A stretch of 64,000 nt of DNA from Larix kaempferi. Its lineage: Eukaryota; Streptophyta; Pinopsida; Pinales; Pinaceae. The stretch lies in assembly GCA_027924585.1 (NCBI GenBank), contig BSBM01000307.1, positions 14,121,501-14,185,500 of the forward strand. The letters are read 5' to 3'. Both the position numbers and the translations under genes were made by a program. This document shows positions 43,264 to 55,674 of the stretch, piece by piece. Within the stretch, counting starts at the first letter, position 1, and every line of letters starts with the position of its first letter. Under the pieces are notes generated by a model. The model was not told the DNA's origin, did not search any database, and saw nothing but the letters and a program-made list of their open reading frames with translations.

Positions 43264-43953
43264 TGTTGATGTATATGTAACTTCAGAATGTATTTCACAT
43301 ATATGTATATTGTATTCCTATAGAGATGTTATTATTCCTCTATACGGAAGTGTTTGTATTCCTATAGAGATGTTATTATTCCTCTATATGGAAGTGTCGT
43401 CATTTATATTGTAAGTGTCGTAACTTATACTTGATGGGTTATTAGACCACCTTGTTGGGGTCGGCCCTGTATAAGTCATGTGGGTCGAAGGGTTATTAGA
43501 CCACCCTATGGGGGGTTGGCCATGTGGGTCAAAGGGTTATTAGACCACCCTATTGGGTGTCGACCCAGTCATCATTATGTTAAGTGGTTAAGTTGAGGCC
43601 GACCTAGTTGAGTAAAGGTCAAGTCAAGTTAGTGTATAAATAGAGAGTGTGTCTCTCTCATTTTACACATTCTATTCTCTCACTCACACTTGGGAGAGTG
43701 GCACACTTGTGGAGGAGGAAGCTCTGCTGCTAGGAGAATACTATCTCTTGTATTCTGGTTGTATCATTGCTCTATCTATCTCTGAGGAAGTTATTGGGGT
43801 TTTTCACCTTTATGGTTTTCCCCCAGTAAAATCTGTGTCTCTTGTGTGCTTGTATTATTGTGTCCATGATTGATATGTTGTAGATATGTTGTACATGCTG
43901 TTCTCTTAGTTAAGATCCTAGATCAGATTGAAGTAAATTCTGAAAATTTAACA
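43264..43953 (+). repeat. 5' LTR of the decayed copia element (690 bp)
   Basis: Contains a ~45-bp tandem duplication (two copies of CCTATAGAGATGTTATTATT at about 43316 and 43361), three copies of GGGTTATTAGACCACC (about 43436-43550) alternating with GGTCGGCC-like boxes, and a TATA box TATAAATAG at 43635-43643. Confidence 0.88.
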
Positions 43954-43965
43954 TGGTATCAGAGC
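43954..43965 (+). promoter_or_regulatory. Primer-binding site of the decayed copia element
   Basis: TGGTATCAGAGC follows the LTR end AACA with no gap. It is complementary to initiator tRNA-Met. Confidence 0.9.
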
Positions 43966-44620
43966 TAGCATGAAAGAAGGCATGATATGGCATGTATGAC
44001 ACTTGTTGCACTTACGATGCTAGGGCTTGATATAGCAAAACCCAGTCATCATAGCACTTTCACTATAAATCCATTTTGGTGAAGTTTTCGGATCTAAAAC
44101 TTTTACAAGTTGAAGATAAGATCCCCATGTACCTTGTGTCCAAAGGAAAACCTCTAATTAGTTGTACTTTGTGATTTATGATCTGTACAATATAGGGTTT
44201 CTGCCTCTTCCAGATCTGAGTCAAAATCAGGTGACCTTGGGAAAAAGGTCATAAATTGGGCTAGGAAGCTCCAAATGCAATTTCATAAAATGTGACAAGT
44301 AGTACAAAGACTTTACTATCTCAAGAAAATTGTTCAGAGGCCGAAGTTGAACCAGTAACACGTGGCACGCCGTACAAGTTCACTCTCCTGTATTATCCCA
44401 TAAACAGGTCACATTGCGACACTTGGCATAACTCTCTCTCAGAGAATCCAATTGAGGTCAGACCTATCGGGATGGAAAGATAAAAGGTTGGGCTATATCA
44501 GGAACATGTTTCAGACCCTGTTGATCGAAAAGTTTGGAGTTACACCAGAAACAATCAGGTACATATTTCTGTCAAAACAGAATTATTTTTGAGCACCTTC
44601 ATTCATGGCTTCCAGAATTT

Positions 44621-44910
44621 AGGGCTTCGGAGAAAGTTGGAATTTTTGTAATCGGAGACCACGGCTGGATGCTACTCATCAAAATCGAAATTTAGAGACC
44701 AAGATCATATTTTTTGGTTGGGCAGAAGGTCGGGCTTGATCTAACCCCAGTTCGGGACTTTGATCGGAAAGATGGAAAATTAGGGCTTCTGGAAAAATTG
44801 GAATTTTGGAAATCTGTGACCACGCCTGGAAGCTCTTCAGAAAAATAGAAGCTTAGAGCTTTGAATCAAATATTTTGGTTGGGTGAAGCTCCGGGAAACT
44901 CAAACCCTAA
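44621..44910 (+). repeat. Two-unit leader repeat, ~161-bp period
   Basis: Units start AGGGCTTCGGAGAAAGTTGG (44621) and AGGGCTTCTGGAAAAATTGG (44782). Both contain GACCACG-CTGGA-GCT and TTTTGGTTGGG followed by GAAG and CGGG. Spacing is 161 bp, nearly the same as in the young copia. Confidence 0.75.
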
Positions 44911-45094
44911 TTCAGGGTCCTCCCTAGTGAATCCGGAAATCTAAAAGGCAATTTCGAGGGGTGAAACTTTGCAGTTTTCAAATTCTGAATATACCAACTT
45001 GATCAGTTCATCAAGGCACATATTTCTATCCTTTTGAAAGTTTAATTTTGGGGGTTTCTTTAACAAACCCTAATCCAGCTCTAGGTCCAGTTCT

Positions 45095-45240
45095 TGCAAA
45101 TCAAGTGGATTGGGTTAATCCTAGAAGAAGATGGATTGGTCACCTGCATAAGTGAAGAAGTTCCTGTCTCAGAGGGAGATGAGGTTAAGTCCTTCCATAA
45201 GAAGATTACAAGCAATCTTGACAGGTATGGCTTACAGGTA
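45095..45240 (+). pseudogene. Copia gag remnant
   Basis: Reads QIKWIGLILEEDGLVTCISE, EEVPVSEGDEVKSFHKK. It lines up with residues 40-75 of the gag at 24868-25914 (WKYRIGLILEENDLAHYIKE and the acidic stretch after it). The rest of gag is not recognisable downstream. Confidence 0.6.
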
Positions 45241-46055
45241 TGTTTCGTGGTTAAGTTTATCATATGTTTGTCTTCATATCATTACAGTACAATCTTGATT
45301 AATTACTAGACTTGTCATATCACATTAATAGAAGATATTCATTGATTAAGGTTTTGACACTTATGAATGTACTAATGCATTGTGATGTTGTATGAGGTTT
45401 ATGTTGTTCGCTAACATAAAAGGTACACCAAGAAAGACAAATCATGTTCTACTTCAAGAACATATGATTATGGTAACATGAAGACAAAGTTTCATCCATT
45501 ATCATGGATCACTTAGAAGATCTATTTACAAGGTATGTATAACTTGGTTCTATAATGGTTAACCTATGAGATATGTAGGTTACTAGCACAAGTCATTGAA
45601 GTGAACAAGAAGACATCATGTGGGTATGTTAGACATAACTAGCTAGCATGCTAATCGAGGTATGTTTTTCCTATATCAAGCTATAATCCTACCTTGTGTT
45701 AGGATCTTATACTGTTGTGTTGTTGATAATGATTATTCATGAAGTCATAGGTTTGAATAGTCATGGTTGTGTGCATATTATGCTTCTTACCATAATTGAT
45801 GATATGAATAACCATAAGAGTCCTATATAAACCTTGAAATGCTTATTATTTATGTTTGAAATGATCATGACTATACATGCTTAAGATTATTGTGTTTTGA
45901 TAGCATTAAGAATATACTAATGAATGTATGATTATGTATGAGACCTCAATGATAACACAATGATGATACTAATAAGCATGCATAGTTATTAAGGATGGAT
46001 ATAAGTTCAAGGATAGGAAATCTAGGAAGCAAAGATCAAGAGGGAGGAAACTCTA
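45241..46055 (+). other. AT-rich filler inside the decayed copia element
   Basis: No gag or protease coding survives here. It may be a deletion/insertion product or an unrelated small insertion. I see no target duplication. Confidence 0.3.
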
Positions 46056-46205
46056 GTTGTTCCTGCAAGGAAGCAAAGATCAAGAAGGAGCACACTTCAG
46101 TAGTTTCTGCAAGGATGCAGATATTCAGAGGGAGTTGACCACTTCTCACAATCCACATCAGAATGGAGTTGTAGAAAAGAAGCAAAGATTGAGAGGGATT
46201 CAACC
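46055..46205 (+). pseudogene. Copia integrase catalytic-core fragment
   Basis: Reads GAHFSSFCKDADIQRELTTS, HNPHQNGVVEKKQRL. It corresponds to the end of the integrase core (GGEYTSKEFEEFCKEAG... NPQQNGVAERKNR in the intact copy), including the E of the DDE triad (VVEKK). The flanking sequence is not coding. Confidence 0.65.
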
Positions 46206-46730
46206 CAACAAACAAACAAAGATAAGTATTTGAATTGTCATTACTTGCATATTTTATTGTTTAAATAATACTGTTCAATAATGTATATACTGATGTTCCT
46301 AGAATTAGGTTGTTTATTACGCATATTAGAATAGTTGCATTGATGAACAGTATACTACTAATATACATGGGTAAGTGGCCTATGGCACTGTACAACATTC
46401 CATTTCTACTTATCTAGAATGAAACCTCTTTGCTAACATGTTGGGATTTGTGCAGACTCTTAACAATGTTTTGGTAGAGATTGGAAGGCATCTAGAAAGT
46501 TATGGAATATGGATAAATGTTGTATTGAAGCATTGGCTAAGATAATTGCATGACTGTATGACATATTTCTTTATGTGTAAGAATTTGTTCTGAACACTAT
46601 GAGATGTTTTCTAATCATGCAATTTAACTTGTTGTATAGGAAAGATCGTATACCATCACCTACAAAAGAAGGACTACAACATTTGTTCAACAACAAAGTT
46701 ATTTATTGAAAATATTGAAGATATTGAAGT
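46206..46730 (+). other. Non-coding gap between integrase and RT remnants
   Basis: About 520 bp without recognisable coding, where the integrase C-terminus and linker would be expected. Confidence 0.35.
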
Positions 46731-46734
46731 TCCC

Positions 46735-48086
46735 AGGATCTGGGAAGAATGCCATGATCGAGGAGTACCAGTCAATCATGAAGATGTTTGGGATGCAGTA
46801 CCAAGACCTGAAGTGGAGTCTGTAGTGACTTCCAAGAGGATCTACAAGATCAAGCATGTTGTAGATGACAGCATAGAGAAGTATAAAAGTGATGAAATGG
46901 AAGATACACCAGATGTATTTCAAGACAGCTTTCTTGAATGGTGTAGTTGAAGAAGAAGTATATGTGGAGGAGCCACTTGGTTCTGAGGCACATGACAGCG
47001 AGTCATATATGTGCAGAACTTGATAGGATAGACAGCTTTCTATTCAGTTTGGACTTTACCAAGAATAAAGCAGGTGCCAACCTTTACTACAAGGTTGAGG
47101 AAGGCAATCCAGTGATACTACTTTTGTATATGGATGACCTGTTTGTAACAGGAGATGATAGATTGATTGTCGACACGCAGCGGCTTGCTGCCGAGTTCGA
47201 GATGAAGAACTTGTGGATAATGCACTACTTTCTAGGCATGGAGGTGTGTTAGAGTGCAGATGGAATATCCCTTTGACAAGGGGAGTATGCAGTAGAAATC
47301 CTGAAGAGGTTCGAGATGATGGACTGCAAGGATATTGACACACCTATGGCATCGAACCTGAAGCTTCTGTGTGATGCTTCATCTGAGCCGGTTGATGTCA
47401 CTATGTATCATCAGATGATTGGGTCCTTGATGTACCTGACAAACACGAGACCAGATATTTGCTTTGCATCAAACACATTGAGCCAGTTCCTGACGGATCC
47501 CAAAGTTGTTCACCTAGTTGTTGTAAAGCATATTCTGAGGTACCTGAAGGGTACAGTTGATTATGGGCTCAAGTATGAAGTGAATCAAAGGTTTAACCTA
47601 CAGGGTTATGTTGATTCATATTGGGCGGGCAGTGCTGCAGATAGGAAGAGCACATCTGGGTGTTGCTTCAGTATGGGATCAGGTGTGATCTCTTGGTTTA
47701 GCAGGAAGTAGTCCTGCATAGCACTGAGTATAGCCGAGGCAGAGTATGCTGCAGCCTGTTTGGCTATTTGTGAGGCATTATGGCTTCGGAAGATATTGTT
47801 TAAGTTATTTGATCTCTCGTTGGATGCTACTGGTATCTTCTATGACAACCAGAGTTGTGTGAAGCTGTCTGAGAACCCGGTGTTCCACGACAAGTCGAAA
47901 CAGATAGAGATCAAATATCACTATATCAGGGATATGGTGCAGAGAGGAGCAGTGAAGCTCCTGTATGTTGCGATAGATGAGCAAATTGCAGATGTATTGA
48001 CGAAGCCACTAGCTAGAGTGAAGTTCAAGTACTTCAGAGAGAGGCTTGGTGTTCTTCAGATCGACGAAACTTTGAGGAAGAAGTGA
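46735..48086 (+). pseudogene. Copia reverse transcriptase and RNase H remnant
   Basis: RT start: EEYQSIMK then, in another frame, HEDVWDAVPRPEVESVVTSK and IYKIKHVVDDSIEKYK. About 40 codons are then missing relative to the intact copy, and reading resumes KTAFLNGVVEEEVYVEEP. The active site is LLYMDDLFVTGDD (YMDD instead of YVDD). After a TAG at 47250 it continues ILKRFEMMDCKDIDTPMASN and into RNase H (GYVDSYWAGSAADRKSTSGC, a TAG at 47709, SIAEAEYAAACLAICEALWL, FYDNQSCVKLSENPVFHDKS). The D in the usual DSDWAG is Y here (DSYWAG). It ends ADVLTKPLARVKFKYFRERL. Confidence 0.82.
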
Positions 48087-48149
48087 TGGAGACATTTGTT
48101 GTAGCCATTCCTAGCATGGTGGAAGGGGGATCCTTCACATGGATGTGGA

Positions 48150-49290
48150 TGTAAGCATTGGATGATGAGCATCAGGACGATGCTCCAGTTACTGCTCTGT
48201 ATATGCATCAGTTGGATGTTGGATATGATCAATTAGATCATTTATGTATGTACGCATCATGTTGGATGCTGGATATGATCAATTGGATCATTTATGTATG
48301 TACGCATCATGTTGGATGTTGGATATGATCAGGTAGATCATGTATGTTGATATGTATGAGGTGGATACATTGTGTGGATCATGTATCTATGTATGTATCA
48401 GGTGGATACACTATGTATGGTGATATGTATCAAATAGATACTTGGTATGCATCAGGTAGATGCATTGTATGATTAGGATGATCGTGGATGACGAGCTTCT
48501 CTAGATGACATGCATCAGGATGATACAGAGATGATGATCAGGATGATGTATGGTGAGTATCAGGTTGATACTTTGTGGCCATGGATCAAGTTGTGCAGAT
48601 GAGCATGTCTGGGAGATCCTATAGGTCGGAGTTGTGTACCCGTAACATCCTGGGATGCTCTTTCAAGACATTGCTCTGGGAGGACATGTAATTTGTGCCA
48701 TGGAAGATCTGCCATGACCACATGTAATTTTCTCCTGGGAGATCTGGACAGGATGAAAAATGCCTCAGATGCTTCAGCCAGGTTTTGTGGTCGACCACAT
48801 GTAATGTGCTCCTAGGAGATCCGACAGGTAGAGCTCTGTGCTCGTAACAGCCTGGGATGCTTCAGCCAGGTTTTGTGGTGAGATCACATGTAATGTGCTC
48901 CTGGGAGATCCGACAGGTAGAGCTGTGTGCTAATAACAGCATGGGATGCTTCATCCAGGTTTTGTGATGAATCACATGTAATGTGCTCCTGGGAGATCCG
49001 ATAGGTAGAACTGTGTGCTTGTAATAGCCTGGGATGCTGTAGGCAGGTTTTGTGACGCACATAATAAGTCCTGAGGATTCCACAGTATGGACAGTGATGA
49101 TGAAGACCTGCAGGTGGTGGGCCTACATTCAGTATGAAAAAGGACTAGCTCTGTAGAACTTCCTATGATGAGTAGATTCAGAGATTGATTGAGATAGCAG
49201 CAGCAATGACGATGATGATGACTCGATGATGATTATCCAGTGACGATGATCTAGAGAAGAAGACTTGTGCTAGAAGACCTGTGTCGAGAA
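48150..49290 (+). repeat. 3' tandem-array region of the decayed copia element
   Basis: Three zones follow the pol end. First (about 48205-48600), ~50-bp units reading GTTGGATGCTGGATATGATC, AATTGGATCATTTATGTATG, TACGCATCAT, passing into ATGATCAGGTGGATAC-like repeats. Second (about 48600-49060), about five ~89-bp units with CCTGGGATGCTTCAGCCAGG, TTTTGTGGTGAGATCACATG and CTCCTGGGAGATCCGACAGG. Third (about 49195-49260), a GATGACGATGATGATGACTC-type stretch. A polypurine tract (AGTTAAGAGGGA, 49301-49312) follows. Confidence 0.82.
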
Positions 49291-49313
49291 ATACCTTCCT
49301 AGTTAAGAGGGAT

Positions 49314-50014
49314 TGTTGATGTATATGTAACTTCAGAATGTATTTCACATATATGTATATTGTATTCCTATAAAGATGTTATTATTCCTCTATACAGAAG
49401 TGTTTGTATTCCTATAGAGATGTTATTATTCCTCTATATGGAAGTGTCATCATTTATATTGTAAGTGTCGTAACTTATACTTGATGGGTTATTAGACCAC
49501 CTTGTTGGGGTCAGCCCTGTATAAGTCATGTGGGTCAAAGGGTTATTAGACCACCCTATTGGGGGTCGGCCATGTGGGTCAAAGGGTTATTAGACCACCT
49601 TATTGGGTTTCATCCCAGTCAGCATTATGTTAAGTGGTTAAGTTGAGGCTGACCTAGTTGAGTAAAGGTCAAGTCAAGCTAGTGTATAAATAGAGAGTGT
49701 GTCTCTCTCATTTTACACATTCTATTCTCTCACTCACACTTGGGAGAGTGGCACACTTGTGGAGGAGGAGGCTCTGCTGCTAGGAGAAGACTATCTCTTG
49801 TATTCTGGTTGTATCATTGCTCTATCTATCTCTGAGGAAGTTATTGGGGTTTTTCACCTTTATGGTTTTCCCCAAGTAAAATCTATGTCTCTTGTGTGCT
49901 TGTATTATTGTTTCCATTATTGATATGCTGTAGATATGCTGTAGATATGTTGTACATGTTGTTCTCTCAGTTAAGATCCTAGATCAGATTGAAGTAAATT
50001 CTGAAAATTTAACA
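49314..50014 (+). repeat. 3' LTR of the decayed copia element (701 bp)
   Basis: Matches 43264-43953 with scattered changes and an extra ATGCTGTAGAT-like repeat near its end. Ends AAAATTTAACA followed by the target duplication CTTTA. Confidence 0.9.
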
Positions 50015-50019
50015 CTTTA

Positions 50020-53000
50020 TACACAAGGGAAGACTGGCTTTGACACAATCTGCATTGGGAAACCACTAAAGGCACTATTCCACCTGTTGATTGTAAGCAT
50101 GAGCCATCAAGGGAAGTTTTTGAATCTACATAGATGATTTTGTACACAGAACAAGTCCAAGTGAATGCACAAGCCAGTATCTACTGCATAGATTCATCTA
50201 AAGATCAAGCCATGGAAAGTGATGCTTTCCACATATGGCAGCTCTCATACACAATTTGTATAATCCATCAATCCCACATTGAAATTCCTCCATTTCCTTT
50301 GACATTTACTAGCATCCTTTGATGAAGGAGCCATGATTTATGTGGTAAGAATGAAAATGGACAATGTTGATGAAATCTTGACAAATTTAAGAACTTAAAA
50401 TGCTTTCAAATCTCCCAATATCCATTCAAATCTAGTTTTTCTCCTTCACCTAGAACATTTTCTTGTGGCAAAAGGTCAAAATGAGGAGAGACTCATTGTT
50501 TTAATCTCTTTTCCCACTAGAGCACATGCCAGACACAAGTTTGGCACATGTTCTTTTCAAGGCACATGCCAGGTCTTCAACAAATGGAATACAGACACAC
50601 AATCCCTAGACACAAGTTTGACAAATGTTCTATTTCAATGAACATGTCAAACTCATGTCCTAACATGACAGGTGTTCAACACATGAAATACAGACACAAT
50701 GCCTATAGGACATGCCTATTTCTTAGCCAAAAAAGGTAAATGTCAATGCTCTCCCTATATCTCCCTTCTTAACACCTATAAGCACACCACTCAAACTAGC
50801 CCCAATTATCAGAAATGTTAATCTCCTTCACCAATCTTATTTACCAAATTTTTCCATGATATCACTACCCAAGGAAAACCCCTCCACTTCTTCCCAGTAT
50901 TAGACACATTAGCTCTGAACATTAGGTGGCATCTTAGAAATCCATTTCAATACTTGTCAATGATGAAGAGCAATAGTTTCCATCCATATGGCAAGGAGGT
51001 GAAATCCCATCAAATGTATTATTATATCCTATATCTATGCGAAATTAAAATTTGATGACAGAAAAAAACAGTATAATACTAGTGTTTCATTTACACTCCC
51101 ACTCTTAGAAAGCAAGGACTACTTATCTATTGGCGAGTAGTTGAAAATTGGACTAAAGTTTCTCACCAACTTAATTTGTGAAATGATGAGATGATGAACC
51201 AAGTTACTCACCATTCAAGTTTGTGAAATCCTAAATGGGAAAATTTAGATGTTGCAGCCATAAAGGCAGAGTGCTACAAATTAACCTCACCAAGTTAACA
51301 TTAGAGTCCTATCTGTGTCGCTACAAATTTTATTTGCACTGCAGCTACCAAGTTTTAAAATAATAAAACCAAAGTCATAGATCTACACAATCTAATTATT
51401 TCCAAAACTAAAATCAGTGCTCCTATTTCAAACACTTTATAGGCTAATTCCCAACTTTCTCCTAAGATTTGTAGCGAAAAATGTTGAGTGTTGTCATAGA
51501 TGTCAAAGTGGATGTGGGTGTGACAATGATGATGATGTATCATTGATGTCAAAGTGGTTGCTGATGTGGCAGTGATGATGAGGTGTTATTGAGTTCAATG
51601 GTTGATTGATGTATGACTGTCACAGAGTCCCTGAAGCAGTGTGTCAAGAGGAATGGGAGCTGAAAAAATATGAGCAAGTCCAGTAAGACCACTATTTCTC
51701 TCAATCCAATTGAAGGAAAAGCAAGCCCATCTCATGAGGATTATGTTATAGGTTCCAAATTGTCATTAGATCATCTGCACATATCAAAAGCAACTCAAAC
51801 TATAGGAATTCGGGATTCCTATAAAAACATGCTAGTAATGCCTTGGAAAGATTGTGAAATCACCTTAACAACCAATATGCCCAAACAGATGGCTTATACA
51901 AACCAAATGTATGCCTTGGACAGGGCTCCACAATGGATGAAATTAAAGGTGCATTGATGCCTTCAACTTGCTGAGAATTGAGAGTTTTGTTGTAGCTAAC
52001 AATCCACACAAAGATTTAGCAACATGTTATTTGAATGGACAGAGCAAATGTACAATCAATGTGGGGTACTTACTAGATTCAATTAAAGAGAATCAATGCC
52101 TCTGGCTGACCAACAGTGTACTCAAGGGCAAATCAAGCTATAGCACATTGGTTTTCATAGCATACATGTAGAGAACCTAACCCAGTGAACAGTTAGAGGT
52201 CAAATTGAACTGGAAACTTAAGGCATTGACATCCATTGACTTCCTAACCATGATGAGTCCACAAAGTGCACACCAAATAAGTGTAAGATTGTTTGAACAG
52301 TTCAACAACATTCACATTATGGTCAGCTGACTCATCTCACAACAAATTAAGCCAATTGGATCCACACAAATACATATGTATGTGTGAAGGAATTCAATGA
52401 TTAAAGTGGACAAGAATGAATGGGTGAAAATGAAGAAGCTATGAAATCATAGTTCTGGGTTCGCTGGAGGATGGAGGTTCTGAGCATATTAGACACAAGT
52501 ATGGGCTTAGGACTAGCTAGCATGTCAATTTTGATTGCAGATCAACTAGGCCTAGTTGGCATGCTAGCTAGTCCAAGCACACTCGTTGAGTAGCAACATA
52601 TCCCAAATAAATATCTGTTGGTGCCATCTTTACATTCGAGATGGAGAGGAAAGGAGATGTAGAAGGGAACATCATATGGGAATTTCAATGACGCACGCCT
52701 CCATCAATCCATCCATCCATCTCAACAACTGCTTTCAGAACCACAAGATACTGGACATTTATTTCCCTCCAACATTGATCACAATGTTGCGATATCTATC
52801 TACATCAGTTCTATGTTCCTTTTTTATGAATATAAAACCAAAATTGAGACACGATTGGTCTACCCACAGAGCTGGCTTAAATGGTGAGGTGATTGTTTTG
52901 TTACTTATTTATTGTGCGAGAGCTAAGCTGAGATAACCAAGAACCATTTTGATTGATAAAACATATCTTTATGGCGTAGAATCTAGCCAATGGACTTAAG

Positions 53001-54580
53001 GGGATTCAATCATGACTTAGAATCTTTATCTTGACACAATTTGTGAAGATACAATCTACAAAAGAATCATGCCTAGAGACTCGGATATGAAAGGAAGAAG
53101 AGGAGATTGATTGAGGGAAGGAAGAAACATTGAAGATGCCTAGTTCAAATGCTTGAATATGTATTCATCCCTGCATTTTAGGTCCCCTTAAAAAATAGCA
53201 TTGTTCACACAAAGAACAATATTATTTTTTTCTAAGAATCTCAAAGTGGTTTTATAAAAGTAGAAAGCTTCTCACTTTTCTAAATATAGCAGAAATAGGA
53301 AACACCCTCCTTCTAAAAATAGGAACAATTCACCCCCTAAAAACAAAGTAGTCAAATTTATAAAATAATAGAAGATTAATAACCAATAAAATCTACACTC
53401 TTTTGCCAAGATTAAAAACAACCAAAACATCTATAAAAAGCAGCGATGCCTCTGCCAGAAGTGGTATGGACTTCACTAAAAATAGCTTACTAGTCTTCTT
53501 ACTCCAAGCTAACTCTTAAGTTTGACTCTGCTCTTTGAGGAAATTGAGTTGAATTAGCACTTCTGAGTCTAACTTCGCCTTGAGTCATAATCATGTTTTT
53601 GATTTGCATGTCAAACTCATGTTAGATTTTCACAGTGATTTTCAGTTGTGAGTCAAATTGACTTGACGAGTTTGACTCACAAGTATCACAAGTCAGACTT
53701 GGTCAGTTATGTATGAAAGCGATGGGAATTGATAACTCATTTTGCTTGTTTTTTTATCTGATTTCCCAATCCTACCATTAGACTTGTCCCCTGCCTAGCA
53801 TTCATGGCGTTTCATAGTATAGTATGTGGTGTTCAAATGAAAATTTACATCATATGGCAATTGTAAACTTCTATATTAATGTAAAATATGCTTTTCACTG
53901 AAAGTGTATTTAAAAATTTTCCAGTCGACTCATGAGTCTTCCATGAGTTTGAGTCAACTCTTACTCTTCCTGTTCCACCTTGTTGAGTCATTTTTCGAGT
54001 TGAGTTTGGTAAATTTCAAAAATATTCTTCACAGACCCAATAATAAATTCAAGTTTTTGACATGGATAATGATGTTCTCATCAAAAAATATCTCATCATT
54101 GTCTCCTTGCTCCAATTCTGCTATATAATTTACATCTTCTCCCTCTGAAGTGTCATGTACATCATAGAATTCCATATCTACTATGTATAACATGCCATCA
54201 CCTATTGAAGACATGGAGATGAAGTTAAATTCTCCAACACAATTTGTTCCCTAAAAACAAAATTGGGAAAAGTTTCATTCGACTATTGATATGACCAAGA
54301 TGTGTACATAGATGGCTTTATACAAAAAACGATTGCAAATGTAGCCACTGCAATTACTATCAAAACTCAAAAGTGGGCTGGTTAATTACCATAATTTTGA
54401 TAAGTTTTATCCACCCTCACTAAGGATGTGAATAAAAAGGAGGGCGTCCATTAAAAAAGGAGGCCATCCATAAAGAAGGTACATAACATGGTCCTTGGAC
54501 CAAAGCATAAACAAAGAAACAAACACATTAAGCAATAGCAGGAAGGAGCCTATTATCATGTAGTGGGTCATCAAGGTCAT
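50020..54580. other. Unassigned AT-rich interval
   Basis: I support no gene here. It holds two diverged ~110-bp copies (about 50520-50710, containing ACACAAGTTTGGCACATGTT and ACACAAGTTTGACAAATGTT), a ~50-bp duplication near 51500-51590 (GATGTCAAAGTGG twice), a hairpin at 52510-52574, and small frames at 51670-51957, 51968-52171 and 54029-54214 (minus) that carry no recognisable domain. Confidence 0.35.
52510..52574. repeat. 19-bp inverted repeat with 27-bp loop
   Basis: GGACTAGCTAGCATGTCAA (52510-52528) pairs with TTGGCATGCTAGCTAGTCC (52556-52574) with one mismatch. Confidence 0.75.
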
Positions 54581-54819
54581 TGGCAGTTGGCCCCAAACCA
54601 ATACTAGTAGGCTTAACCTCTAACAATTGGGTTCCATTTAAGGTTGCTAGGATGGGGTGGTTTCTTAGAATTGTGACCACCAAATTTGCTAACATGTCAC
54701 TCTGCTACATAGAAGTGGGTAGCAAGTGGTGTCTCATCTCCTCTTTTCTTGATCTCACATACAATGTAGTGGCATGGCTAACCATTTGATCTTTTAGACT
54801 ATAGGTGCCAAATAGATCT

Positions 54820-55330
54820 AGCAGGGGAGGTGCCATGTGGCTCTCTAGTCATGTTGCAAGGGGCATCTTTCCAAAACTCCAACAATTTCTGTGGATGCGC
54901 TATCTCAATCATTTTCACTTGAGAAATAATCTGCAAAGACAAGATTGTACAAAATAAGGGGTTTCCAAGCCAAGGGAAATATCTACCAGGTTCCTTTTTA
55001 TTAAGTAGACCATCATTCCTCTTCTTTCATAAGAAAAACAATGTCCACATGAAGGAGTTTCCAGGGAGCCTGAACCTCTACAATCTAGGGAAGCTTATCT
55101 CCTAAGAGAGCAACTCTCCAGGATATGGAAGCAGTGAGAAGATGACTGCAAAAGGACATAACCCACCCCCAGGCAAACTTGGAAAGTGGACAAAACCAGA
55201 ATAAATGCTTGATTTTTTCAATTTTCCCACACTCAAGGCTAGTAGGTATTCGAACTCCCAAGTGAGCAAGGCAAGGCTCCCATAACTAGTGATCATACAA
55301 GAAATATTGTTAGAGTTCCACAATAGGATT
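54820..55330 (-). pseudogene. LINE 3' fragment with zf-RVT-like domain
   Basis: Minus-strand pieces read LAHLGVRIPTSLECGKIEKI, KHLFWFCPLSKFAWGWVMSF and SWRVALLGDKL. The arrangement C..C...HLF..CP...FAW.WV followed by a W-rich stretch is that of the zinc-binding domain C-terminal to RT in plant L1-like LINEs. Stops are frequent. Orientation is the same as the LINE at 56.8-58.4 kb, of which it could be a separate copy. Confidence 0.45.
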
Positions 55331-55674
55331 CAATAGGTTACCCATCCTGAAAAGGCAAGTTTTCTACTTACAAAATCAATTATTTCCATTCCAATAATAG
55401 GTTTCCCTTCATTAAAACATTCTGTGTGCAATATTATGTCTATCTGTCAAAAAAGGAATATTGAACTAGATACTGTCAAGCCTTATTCATAGACAAATGT
55501 TAAACAAAAAAATCAAATGCTCAAATGTAGCTGTAATTGCAAACTTTCTTACACCGGAAGTGTGATTAAAGAGGCAGGCACACTTGAAAAGTTTGCAGTC
55601 TTTAGAGCTCTATGCCTATGAACAACTATGCACTTCAGTGACAAAGGAATATTAAAAGATGAGAAACATTATAT

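Larger units (their letters stand above)
43264..50014 (+). mobile_element. Full-length but decayed Ty1/copia element
   Basis: LTRs 43264-43953 (690 bp) and 49314-50014 (701 bp) run TGTTGATGTATATG...AAAATTTAACA. The PBS abuts the 5' LTR. A polypurine tract precedes the 3' LTR. The 5-bp target duplication is CTTTA (43259-43263 and 50015-50019). LTRs differ at roughly twenty visible positions plus an 11-12 bp insertion in the 3' copy, so it is clearly older than the copia in the nest. Gag and integrase survive only as fragments. RT-RNase H is better preserved (46735-48086). Its leader repeats and 3' tandem arrays parallel those of the young copia. Confidence 0.9.
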
